From Flavobacteriaceae bacterium (GTDB lineage Bacteria; Bacteroidota; Bacteroidia; Flavobacteriales; Flavobacteriaceae), in contig JALSLI010000122.1 in the NCBI GenBank assembly GCA_026988395.1, positions 1 to 48,984 of the forward strand: a stretch of 48,984 nucleotides of DNA, given 5' to 3'. The notes under the pieces were generated by a model that saw only the letters and a list, made by a program, of their open reading frames with translations, did no database searches and was not told the DNA's origin. Numbering within the stretch: position 1 is the stretch's first letter; each line of letters opens with the position of its first letter. This document shows, one piece after another, positions 42,701 to 48,984 of this stretch. The position numbers and the translations under genes were made by a program.

Positions 42701-43115
42701 ACAACGTCAAGGCGAATTATTTAAAATTTATCAAGAACAAAATGCTTTACGACAACAATTCCAAGATTTATTAAATAGAGCCGGACAAAAAGGGGCTGCA
42801 GGGAATAAAGCCCTAAAACAAATGGAAGAGTTAGAACGAATGTTAATTAATAAAGGTCTCTCTAACGAAGTAATTCAAAAAATGAACATATTAAAACACG
42901 AATTACTTAAATTAGATAATGCTTTATTAGAACAAGGAGAAGACGAAAAACGTAAATCAGACACCAATAAAAATGAATTTCAATCACATTCTATAAAAGA
43001 AATAGAAACAAAAAAAATATTTTTTAATCCTAATGAAATATTAAATAGACAAGCATTACCTTTGCAAACTTTCTATAGAGAAAAAGTACAGCATTATTTT
43101 CAAAATAATAAGTAA
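39723..43115 (+). CDS. DUF4175-family large membrane coiled-coil protein, TTG start
   Basis: An 1130-residue protein of the Bacteroidota DUF4175 family, function unknown. Three N-terminal helices (about 23-48, 55-80 and 153-170) anchor it, a beta-rich domain (about 195-485) follows, then a very long charged coiled coil (about 490-780). A Gly/Gln/Lys tract (about 908-930, GQGQGQGKGKGMGKGKG) and a second Gly/Lys-rich stretch (about 945-990) come before the C-terminal helices. No ATG lies near the N-terminus; TTG 39723 is preceded by AAAGGA at 39710-39715 and is the best start. It sits 3 bases upstream of ybeY. The domains suggest an envelope-spanning structural or mechanical role, which is inference. 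Confidence 0.85.
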   Translation: MSNFKHIESKLNAFIKKYYTNELLKGIILFLALGLLYFLFTLFIEYFLWLQPIYRTALFFSFIGVELFLLFKFIVIPIIKLFGLQKGISYIDASKIIGKHFKEVDDKLINVLQLKNSDNPSELLFASIEQKSIDLKPIPFLRAINFSSNKKYLKYLAIPLLIFIVIFLFNKSIINDSLTRVVHFKNEYHPPAPFYFEVQNKNLDVLEGKPITITVHTIGEVLPENVKINYNNSSFYLKEENPGVFSYTFQPIITDVSFYFEANGISSPIYHLNVVKTPKIENFKMFLKYPSYTHKKNELIKNTGNAVVPEGTVITWKISTKNTNSILFKTIKDSILFHKHNVDFALSKKVKYTFDYTVSSSNNNVLNFENLQYNIQMVADQYPRMIIKTNIDSISSGKAQFIGQLLDDYGITKLQLVYYDKNTPQNKQFYKLPIQNQTFQEFFYVFPDNLDLEKGKDYHFYFQLFDNDVLNNYKSVKSKVFHYHYKTDNELEESILKEQKQQLQNFNSARKNTEKLTKSIDEFSNQLKNKSEMSWQDKKKFQEFLKRQEKYEKMLQRNTSKLLQNLDALKKEKNPNLEEKKKDLQKRLEEIKALQKKKKLLDELKKLAEKLDKEGFLQKLDKLTKKNKQDQRSLERILEMTKRFYAQKKAEEIADKLKTLAKKEEQLSKQNKNDLDEQKKINNEFNKLKVEFNELDKLNKDLKQPLKLPKSEEEKQDIQKDLEQAKEELQKETDNQNDSKDSSKKSDKAKKKQKSASRKMKRLSEKMMATMQAGEGEMLEEDLDNLRRIIDNLIRFSTDQEALMIQLKSSFSDRYDFSKKIKKQQILKEYFEHIDDSIYTLSLRMPKMSSKIQEDIIEAHYYIDQSLENFANNKIYQTVKNQQFTMTAANNLANFLSDLLDSSQSPASGQGQGQGKGKGMGKGKGKGKGMSLPDIIQKQSDLLSKAQKKGQQKGGSKPDGEKGNGKKGEKGSSGEGGKSGKNSQNGQNGDADEQRQGELFKIYQEQNALRQQFQDLLNRAGQKGAAGNKALKQMEELERMLINKGLSNEVIQKMNILKHELLKLDNALLEQGEDEKRKSDTNKNEFQSHSIKEIETKKIFFNPNEILNRQALPLQTFYREKVQHYFQNNK
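42448..42510 (+). repeat. GGxAAr low-complexity tract in DUF4175 gene
   Basis: About ten degenerate six-base units of the GGTAAA/GGGCAA type encoding alternating Gly with Gln, Lys or Met. Such tracts can gain or lose units in frame. Confidence 0.7.
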
Positions 43116-43118
43116 TAT

Positions 43119-43535
43119 ATGATAACTTTTAATTACGAAACCGATTTTACATTAGATAAAAGTAGTGAAATTTCAGAGTGGATTTTAAATACGATTTCCC
43201 TTGAAAAATTTTCTTTAGGAGAATTAAATTATATTTTTTGTGATGATACATATCTTCTGGATATTAATAAAAAATATCTAAATCACAATACTTTTACCGA
43301 TATTATAAGTTTTGATTATACTTTAGGAAAACAAATAAATGGTGATATTTATATTTCTATCGATAGAATTAAAGAGAATTCCAAACTCTATAACACTTCT
43401 TTTAACAATGAATTATTACGTGTTATGATTCACGGCGTTTTACACTATTTAGGGTATAAAGATAAAACGGATGCTGACAAAAAAATAATGCGTTCAAAAG
43501 AGGATTATTACTTATCTTTGCAGAATATTTATTAA
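43119..43535 (+). CDS. ybeY: Endoribonuclease YbeY
   Basis: A zinc-dependent endoribonuclease acting in 16S rRNA 3'-end maturation and ribosome quality control. The 138-residue product carries the metal-site region MIHGVLHYLGYKD. The usual pattern is HxxxHxxxxxH; here the third position is Asp, which could still bind the metal. The C-terminal MRSKEDYYL segment fits Bacteroidota relatives. It begins 3 bases after DUF4175 and its stop codon abuts a parS site (43536). Confidence 0.92.
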   Translation: MITFNYETDFTLDKSSEISEWILNTISLEKFSLGELNYIFCDDTYLLDINKKYLNHNTFTDIISFDYTLGKQINGDIYISIDRIKENSKLYNTSFNNELLRVMIHGVLHYLGYKDKTDADKKIMRSKEDYYLSLQNIY

Positions 43536-43551
43536 TGTTTCACGTGAAACA
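43536..43551. other. parS site 1
   Basis: TGTTTCACGTGAAACA, a perfect 16-bp palindrome and exact match to the ParB-binding consensus TGTTNCACGTGNAACA. It starts at the first base after the ybeY stop codon. Confidence 0.93.
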
Positions 43552-43581
43552 TTAAATAATCACATAACTAAAAATTAAAAT

Positions 43582-43597
43582 TGTTCCACGTGGAACA
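43582..43597. other. parS site 2
   Basis: TGTTCCACGTGGAACA, the other common perfect parS variant, 30 bases after site 1 and ending 11 bases before the mnmG start codon. Confidence 0.93.
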
Positions 43598-43608
43598 TAA
43601 TTTATAAG

Positions 43609-45486
43609 ATGAGTATATTTCAATCTAAATACGATGTTATTGTTGTAGGAGGTGGTCACGCAGGTTCTGAGGCTGCTGCTGCATCTGCAAACTTAGGTGC
43701 CAAAACATTACTAATTACTATGAGTTTGCAAAATATAGCACAAATGAGTTGTAATCCCGCAATGGGAGGTATTGCAAAAGGACAAATTGTTCGTGAAATT
43801 GATGCTTTAGGTGGTTATAGTGGCATTATCACAGATAAAACCGCTATCCAATTTAAGATGCTTAATAAATCTAAAGGCCCTGCAATGTGGAGTCCTAGAG
43901 CTCAAAGTGATCGTATGCAATTTGCCGCAGCTTGGCGTTGGCAATTAGAAAACATTCCTAATTTGGATATGTATCAAGATAGTGTTACCGGTTTATTATT
44001 TGAAGGAGATACTATTATTGGTGTTAAAACAAGTTTAGGATTAAAAATATATTCTAAAACTGTTATTCTAACAGCCGGAACTTTTTTAAACGGACTCATT
44101 CATATTGGTGAAAAAACTTTCGGTGGAGGAAGGGCAGGAGAAAGTGCATCAAAAGGGATTACAGAAGATTTAGTTGCTATGGGTTTTGAATCCGGACGTA
44201 TGAAAACGGGAACACCACCACGTGTAGATGCTAGATCTTTAGATTTTTCTAAAATGATTGAACAACCTGGAGATGAAAATCCGCAAAAATTTTCTTTTTC
44301 TTCAGAAACACAACCGTTGCAAAAACAAAAATCTTGTTATATGACCTATACAAGTACTGAAGTTCATGATTTATTGCGTGAAGGTTTTGATCGTTCACCA
44401 ATGTTTACAGGTAGAATTCAAAGTATTGGTCCAAGATATTGTCCTAGTATTGAAGATAAAATTGATCGCTTTACTACTAAAGAAAGACATCAAATGTTTA
44501 TTGAACCTGAAGGTTGGAAAACTAATGAAATTTATGTTAATGGATTTTCCACTTCTTTACCCGAAGATATACAGGCAAGTGCTCTACGAAAAGTTTCCGG
44601 TTTTGAAAATGTAAAATTTTTACGTTTTGGTTATGCAATTGAATATGATTATTTTCCACCAACGCAATTAAAGTATTCATTAGAAACAAAATTAATAAAA
44701 AATCTTTTTTTTGCAGGGCAAATAAATGGTACAACCGGTTATGAAGAAGCTGCGGCACAAGGAATAATAGCCGGAATTAATGCGGCACATAAAACACAAG
44801 AAAAAGATGCTTTTATTTTAAATAGAAACGAGGCTTATATTGGTGTTCTTATAGATGATTTAATTACAAAAGGTACTGATGAACCTTATCGTATGTTTAC
44901 TTCCAGAGCAGAATATCGTACTTTATTAAGACAGGATAATGCCGATATTAGATTAACACCTAAATCTTATAATATTGGTTTAGCATCTGAGGAACGAATG
45001 AAGAGAGTAGAAGAGAAGGTGTATAAAACGAAGTTATTTGTAGATTTCTTAAAGAAAACGAGTATTAAAGCAGAAGATATAAATCCTATTTTAGAATCAA
45101 AAAATTCTGCTTTGGTAAATCAATCTATGAAAATGTTTAAGTTTGCTACCAGACCACAATTAAACTTTAATGATGTTCGTGAATTTCCATTAGTTAAAGA
45201 TTTTATTGAAGAAAATAATATAGATCAAGATATTATAGAACAAACGGAAATTCAAGTAAAATATTCGGGTTATATAGAAAAAGAATTAAGTAATGTTAAG
45301 AAATTAGCTCGCTTAGAGACTGTTAAGATACCAGCTGATTTTAATTATGATATAGTTTCTTCCATAAGTACCGAAGCAAAACAAAAGCTCACTAAAATAA
45401 AACCGGAAACCATTGCACAAGCTAGTAGAATATCCGGAGTTTCTCCTAGTGATATTTCCATATTACTAGTAAATTTAGGTGTTTAA
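43609..45486 (+). CDS. mnmG: tRNA U34 carboxymethylaminomethyl synthesis protein MnmG
   Basis: The FAD-binding subunit that, with MnmE, modifies U34 of several tRNAs (cmnm5U pathway). At 625 residues it has the full bacterial length. The N-terminal dinucleotide motif VIVVGGGHAGSEAA (10-23), the MSCNPAMGGIAKG box, KTGTPPR and the GQINGTTGYEEAAAQG signature are intact, and the C-terminal helical domain ends in ARISGVSPSDISILLVNL. Its 5' leader carries parS site 2, and a third site follows its stop by 20 bases. mnmG (gidA) lies near the origin in many bacteria, which agrees with the candidate oriC at 35.4-36.05 kb. Confidence 0.98.
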   Translation: MSIFQSKYDVIVVGGGHAGSEAAAASANLGAKTLLITMSLQNIAQMSCNPAMGGIAKGQIVREIDALGGYSGIITDKTAIQFKMLNKSKGPAMWSPRAQSDRMQFAAAWRWQLENIPNLDMYQDSVTGLLFEGDTIIGVKTSLGLKIYSKTVILTAGTFLNGLIHIGEKTFGGGRAGESASKGITEDLVAMGFESGRMKTGTPPRVDARSLDFSKMIEQPGDENPQKFSFSSETQPLQKQKSCYMTYTSTEVHDLLREGFDRSPMFTGRIQSIGPRYCPSIEDKIDRFTTKERHQMFIEPEGWKTNEIYVNGFSTSLPEDIQASALRKVSGFENVKFLRFGYAIEYDYFPPTQLKYSLETKLIKNLFFAGQINGTTGYEEAAAQGIIAGINAAHKTQEKDAFILNRNEAYIGVLIDDLITKGTDEPYRMFTSRAEYRTLLRQDNADIRLTPKSYNIGLASEERMKRVEEKVYKTKLFVDFLKKTSIKAEDINPILESKNSALVNQSMKMFKFATRPQLNFNDVREFPLVKDFIEENNIDQDIIEQTEIQVKYSGYIEKELSNVKKLARLETVKIPADFNYDIVSSISTEAKQKLTKIKPETIAQASRISGVSPSDISILLVNLGV

Positions 45487-45506
45487 TTTAAAGAATTACT
45501 TTAATA

Positions 45507-45522
45507 TGTTTCACGTGAAACA
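45507..45522. other. parS site 3
   Basis: TGTTTCACGTGAAACA, perfect, in the 50-base gap between mnmG and the methyltransferase gene. Confidence 0.93.
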
Positions 45523-45536
45523 TTAAGCTGTTATTT

Positions 45537-46424
45537 ATGAATATAAAATCACCAATTAATCCTGATATTGATTTAGAAAATTTTTTAACTTGTAAAGATT
45601 ATACTGTTTCACGTGAAACATTTGATTTGTTATGGGATAAAAAAGCAGATTTTTTAATAACAGCTCCGCAACCAAAAATAGAAGAGTTATCAAAATATTA
45701 CGATAGTGAAGATTATATTTCGCATACCGATGCTTCAAAATCGGTTATGGATAAGTTATACCAAATAGCCAAAAAATATGCTATTTCTAATAAAATTAAT
45801 CTTGTTAAAAATGTTGCCTTAACAAATAAGTCTAAAATAAAACTTTTAGATGTAGGTTGTGGTACCGGAGATTTTTTACACGCTTGTAATAAAAAAGGAA
45901 TTTTAGTTACGGGAATAGAACCAAATGAAAAGGCAAGGAAATTAGCTATAAATAAAATTCCGGAAATTAAAATTTTAGATTCTATTTTTAATTCTACCGA
46001 AAAATTTGATGTAATAACAATGTGGCATGTTTTAGAACACGTACCTAATTTAGAGAAGTATATTATAAAATTAAAGTTCTTATTATCAGAAAAGGGTGTT
46101 TTAATTATTGCTGTTCCTAATTTTAAAAGTTACGATGCAAAACATTATAAAGAGTTTTGGGCTGCTTATGATGTACCAAGACATTTATGGCATTTTTCAA
46201 AAAAAGCAATAATCGACTTATTTAGTAAAATTGATTTACACTTACAAAAAACCTTACCAATGCGATTAGATTCTTTTTATGTTAGTTTGTTATCTGAAAA
46301 ATATAAGACAGGTAAGTCTAATTTTATAAAAGCATTTTTTATTGGTTTTCTATCTAATTTTAAAGGATTTTTTACAAAAGAATATTCTTCGCATATTTAT
46401 ATACTTAAAAACAAGAAAATTTAA
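45537..46424 (+). CDS. Class I SAM-dependent methyltransferase
   Basis: A 295-residue methyltransferase of the Methyltransf_23 type. The SAM-binding motif is KLLDVGCGTGDF (102-113), with an acidic residue in VTGIEPNEKA and the MWHVLEHVPN post-motif near 165-175. The N-terminal 100 residues contain a CKDYTVSRETF segment and a helical region. The substrate is unknown; small-molecule or surface-polysaccharide methylation are both usual for this group. Codons 23-28 (TVSRET) are encoded by a perfect parS site. It is the last gene of the plus-strand run, convergent with a glycosyltransferase. Confidence 0.87.
   Translation: MNIKSPINPDIDLENFLTCKDYTVSRETFDLLWDKKADFLITAPQPKIEELSKYYDSEDYISHTDASKSVMDKLYQIAKKYAISNKINLVKNVALTNKSKIKLLDVGCGTGDFLHACNKKGILVTGIEPNEKARKLAINKIPEIKILDSIFNSTEKFDVITMWHVLEHVPNLEKYIIKLKFLLSEKGVLIIAVPNFKSYDAKHYKEFWAAYDVPRHLWHFSKKAIIDLFSKIDLHLQKTLPMRLDSFYVSLLSEKYKTGKSNFIKAFFIGFLSNFKGFFTKEYSSHIYILKNKKI
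45605..45620. other. parS site 4, inside coding sequence
   Basis: TGTTTCACGTGAAACA, perfect, inside the methyltransferase gene and read as the end of Thr23 plus Val-Ser-Arg-Glu-Thr. It lies 82 bases after site 3. Confidence 0.93.
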
Positions 46425-46560
46425 TTTTAATAAGTAAAATTTAATTGTTTTTTATTTATCTATATCTAAGTGTATAAAAAATTATAAAATTCGTTAAAAA
46501 GCCTTATTTTACGTTAAAATATTTTTATAAAATTTATTATTTTATTATTTATTATAGATT

Positions 46561-47688
46561 TTACTTATAGAAGTTTCTATCTTTCCATTTATATTTTTTA
46601 AATAATGATAAAATAGAGATTACTGTTATAAAATAGGGATGAATTATTGCTGTTAAGAAATAATCTATATTTTTGGTTTTCTCTTTGAATAATTTTAATG
46701 TTTTATAAATTAAAAAATAGTCAAGTACAATTTTTAAAACCCATATTATAATAATTAGGTACAATGTTGCCTTGTTTTTTATCGCATACCAAAAAGTAAA
46801 AATTGATAAAAAGGAATTTATACCTAAAACAATTACTCCAATTATTAATGTATATATATTTTTAGAATTTCCTGTTTTTGATGCCCAACGAATTCGTTGT
46901 TCGATTAAACCTTTAGTATTTCTTTCAGGTTTAGTGATTACCGTTGCGTTAAATGATTTTAAATATGCAATTTTATCAGGATATTTTTTTTGCATTTTCT
47001 CCATTAAAAACACATCATCACCGCTAGCTATGTTGTTGTTTCCGGTATATCCGTTTACACTTAAGAAGGCTTCTTTTTTATAACATAAATTGGCTCCGTT
47101 ACACATCAATGGTTTTTTCTGTCCGAAACTTCCAATTGTGGTTCCAATTAAGCTTGCAAAATCTAATTTCTGAAATTTTTCTATAAATGTTTTTCCTGTT
47201 TTGTAATTAACAGGAGCGGCAATAAAAACAACTCTGTTTCTATCTTCAATAAAATTATTAAAAGTTTTTAGCCATAAATTAGGTACAAAACAATCGGCAT
47301 CTGTTGTAATGATCCATTTATTTTTAATAAATTTTATGGCTGTTGTTATCGCATCTTTTTTTGGAGAATTTGATTGACGTTTATTTTTACAAACAGTATA
47401 TTTTATGTTTCTTGAAATATTTTGTTCTATTATTTTAACTGAATTATCCGTAGAATTATCATCAATAAAAATAATTTCATACCTGGTTTTATTGTATTTT
47501 AGTTTGTTTAAGCTATTAATTAATTCCGGTAAGTTAGAATATTCATTTCTAAAAGGTACAATTATTGAAAATGTGTTTTTATCGCTTTTTTCAATCTGTT
47601 TATATTCTTTTATTTTATCAAAACCTAAAATTAACCAGATTATTAATATAAAATATGTTAACGATATGGCTATTAATAAACTAATCAA
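46561..47688 (-). CDS. Membrane-anchored family 2 glycosyltransferase, TTG start
   Basis: A 375-residue processive-type GT2 enzyme. One helix at 1-23 precedes the GT-A domain: FSIIVPFRNE (about 41-50), FIDDNST, the metal-binding TTDADC motif, GDDVFL and QRIRW. Three or four helices close the C-terminus. Such enzymes transfer sugars to lipids or growing glycans at the membrane; donor and acceptor are unknown. There is no ATG near the start; TTG 47688 overlaps the stop of the upstream EI24 gene as TTGA, suggesting coupling. Confidence 0.88.
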   Translation of the reverse strand: MISLLIAISLTYFILIIWLILGFDKIKEYKQIEKSDKNTFSIIVPFRNEYSNLPELINSLNKLKYNKTRYEIIFIDDNSTDNSVKIIEQNISRNIKYTVCKNKRQSNSPKKDAITTAIKFIKNKWIITTDADCFVPNLWLKTFNNFIEDRNRVVFIAAPVNYKTGKTFIEKFQKLDFASLIGTTIGSFGQKKPLMCNGANLCYKKEAFLSVNGYTGNNNIASGDDVFLMEKMQKKYPDKIAYLKSFNATVITKPERNTKGLIEQRIRWASKTGNSKNIYTLIIGVIVLGINSFLSIFTFWYAIKNKATLYLIIIIWVLKIVLDYFLIYKTLKLFKEKTKNIDYFLTAIIHPYFITVISILSLFKKYKWKDRNFYK

Positions 47689-48428
47689 TTTATTTTTTTA
47701 AATTCATCTAATTTTTTAATACTTTCTATTGTCGCAGCCACAGTAGCTAATGGTAAGCTAATCATAATACCTATTACCGGAATAAATAATAACAAGGTAA
47801 ATACTGTTCCGTTTCCAACAGCAACACCTTTATATTTTTTATAAAATAACTTACTTTCTTTGTAGTTTAAGTGTCTTTCTAAAGTATAATCCATATTACC
47901 AATTCCGGCATAATAAGCTTGATAATAAAAAGTTAATAACATAAAAAACAATCCTATTACCGGAATAAAACTCAATATCATCAATGGAATTGTTATTATT
48001 AATTCTTTAATTAAGTTAGTTATATTTAACTTTATAGATCTTATTAATTGTGCTATTACTTTAATTTCTTTTATTCTTGTATTTCCTGTTAAATGTTTTT
48101 CTACTATTTCAGATACAGGCGTCATAAATGGAGATGATAATGCCATTAAAATATGTTTGTATAACATTATTCCGATAAGGATAATTGATAATCCTCCAAT
48201 AAAATTGCTAACGCTTTTTATAATTCCTTTTCCAAATTCAAACTTCCAGTATTTTGTGATATATTCTCCTATATCATCTGATAAAGCATAAGCTGTTGAT
48301 ATAAAAATAAGACCCAATAGTAAACCTAAGATAGCCGGAATTAAAAAATATTTCCAAAGATTTAATTCTTTGATTAATTTTAGAGCTTTAAAATATGCTG
48401 TTATACCATTAATAAAATCCTTTATCAT
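47685..48428 (-). CDS. EI24/CysZ-like membrane protein
   Basis: A 247-residue inner-membrane protein of the EI24 family, which includes the sulfate transporter CysZ. Hydrophobic segments at about 27-48, 78-100, 140-170 and 205-235, with the ALSSPFMTPVSEIVEKHLTG region near 96-115, fit the family. No sulfur-assimilation gene is adjacent, so sulfate is not implied. Its ATG overlaps the stop of the upstream gene (ATGA) and its own stop overlaps the glycosyltransferase start: three minus-strand genes in one coupled operon. Confidence 0.82.
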   Translation of the reverse strand: MIKDFINGITAYFKALKLIKELNLWKYFLIPAILGLLLGLIFISTAYALSDDIGEYITKYWKFEFGKGIIKSVSNFIGGLSIILIGIMLYKHILMALSSPFMTPVSEIVEKHLTGNTRIKEIKVIAQLIRSIKLNITNLIKELIITIPLMILSFIPVIGLFFMLLTFYYQAYYAGIGNMDYTLERHLNYKESKLFYKKYKGVAVGNGTVFTLLLFIPVIGIMISLPLATVAATIESIKKLDEFKKIN

Positions 48429-48984
48429 ATTTTTGATTTTTGGTAAAGATACGGTTGTTTCTTAAATTTTAAAATAAAATAACTCCCTAAAATAGCCGGA
48501 ACAGCAAAATTTAAAAACCACATTATGGTAGTAATTATGGTTGCAGTAATTTCATTTACGCCGGCAAATTGTAATATCATAATAGCAACCGATCCTTTTA
48601 TTATCCAATCAAAAATAGGAATACTCGGTAATACCGAAGCTAATAAATAAAATGCAAATAGCAATAATAAAAATTCTGTATAGTTTATTTTTACCTCAAA
48701 CAAATATGCCAGATATATAAATTGATGTACAAAAATAAAATATTTTAAAACAGATAATATAAAACCTGTAAAAAGTATTTTCTTGGGTGTGTTTTTTAAA
48801 AAATGTACTATTTTATTCCAATAAAATGTACGAATTTTCTTGTGGATTACCGTATTTCCCATAATAAAAATCAGTATTATTCCTGTGGTGTAATAGATTA
48901 TTTTCTGGTATTTTATTTTTGGTAATTCAATATTATAATTCTTTATTAAATATATAGTTCCTACTATACCAAACATTACGGTTA
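48425..48984 (-). CDS. LPG-synthase-type membrane protein, partial
   Basis: The C-terminal part of a multi-pass membrane protein that runs off the right edge; the reading frame stays open past the first internal ATG (48976). Hydrophobic helices, the KNTPKKILFTGFILSVLKYF segment and the ending WFLNFAVPAILGSYFILK resemble the lysylphosphatidylglycerol-synthase transmembrane (UPF0104) family. Members act as lipid flippases or unknown membrane proteins. Operon with the EI24 and glycosyltransferase genes. Confidence 0.72.
   Translation of the reverse strand, partial: TVMFGIVGTIYLIKNYNIELPKIKYQKIIYYTTGIILIFIMGNTVIHKKIRTFYWNKIVHFLKNTPKKILFTGFILSVLKYFIFVHQFIYLAYLFEVKINYTEFLLLLFAFYLLASVLPSIPIFDWIIKGSVAIMILQFAGVNEITATIITTIMWFLNFAVPAILGSYFILKFKKQPYLYQKSKI

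Noticed and set aside
43536-43551. Palindrome after ybeY as a transcription terminator
   Set aside because: It exactly matches parS, recurs four times, has no loop or U-tract, and the genes around it are cotranscribed.

Overview
The window comes from the chromosome of a low-GC member of the Bacteroidota, most likely the family Flavobacteriaceae; the genus cannot be named from sequence alone. The evidence is strong AT richness, weak Shine-Dalgarno sites, many copies of the Bacteroidota -7 promoter box TAnnTTTG just upstream of starts, lineage-typical proteins (DUF4175, HU-CCDC81/SPOR, head-GIN DUF2807, a PIF1-type helicase with HRDC and HTH_40 domains) and a class II HMG-CoA reductase.

Layout. 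(1) 1-6.3 kb, mostly minus: lipoprotein alpha-carbonic anhydrase, ArsP-type permease, Cys-tailed thioredoxin, PlsC acyltransferase, TrpS (plus), a 476-bp repeat-rich gap, a HU-CCDC81/SPOR protein and RsmG. (2) 6.5-22.6 kb: fatty acid desaturase, aminotransferase, helicase, HMG-CoA reductase, a peptide-use block (DPP IV followed by two POT transporters), a periplasmic thioredoxin-like protein, GalE and PBP1C. (3) 22.9-31.1 kb, minus: a type I restriction-modification operon in the order hsdM, KilA-N gene, hsdS, hsdR with start/stop overlaps, preceded by an unrecognised 367-residue protein. (4) 31.1-35.4 kb, minus: RecA, a RHH-MazF toxin-antitoxin pair followed by a WYL regulator, ElaA-type acetyltransferase, a cation diffusion facilitator and RpiB. 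(5) 35.4-36.05 kb: a 647-bp very AT-rich gap with a cluster of TTATnnACA-like boxes. Genes diverge from it for about 10 kb on each side, so it is a candidate replication origin. (6) 36.05-46.4 kb, plus: RNase R, YbjQ-like protein, DUF2807, TatA, DUF4175, YbeY, MnmG and a methyltransferase. (7) 46.6 kb to the end, minus: GT2 glycosyltransferase, EI24-family protein and a truncated LPG-synthase-like membrane protein.

The two strongest observations concern chromosome biology and defence. Four perfect parS sites (TGTTNCACGTGNAACA) lie within 2.1 kb around ybeY, mnmG and the methyltransferase, one of them inside coding sequence. With the candidate origin 7.5 kb away, this looks like the origin/centromere domain of the chromosome. 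The type I locus carries a translationally coupled KilA-N gene between hsdM and hsdS, has an HsdS built from two clearly homologous halves, and sits beside an uncharacterised gene; these are the best candidates in the window for undescribed biology. No tRNA, rRNA, CRISPR array, insertion sequence or prophage was seen.
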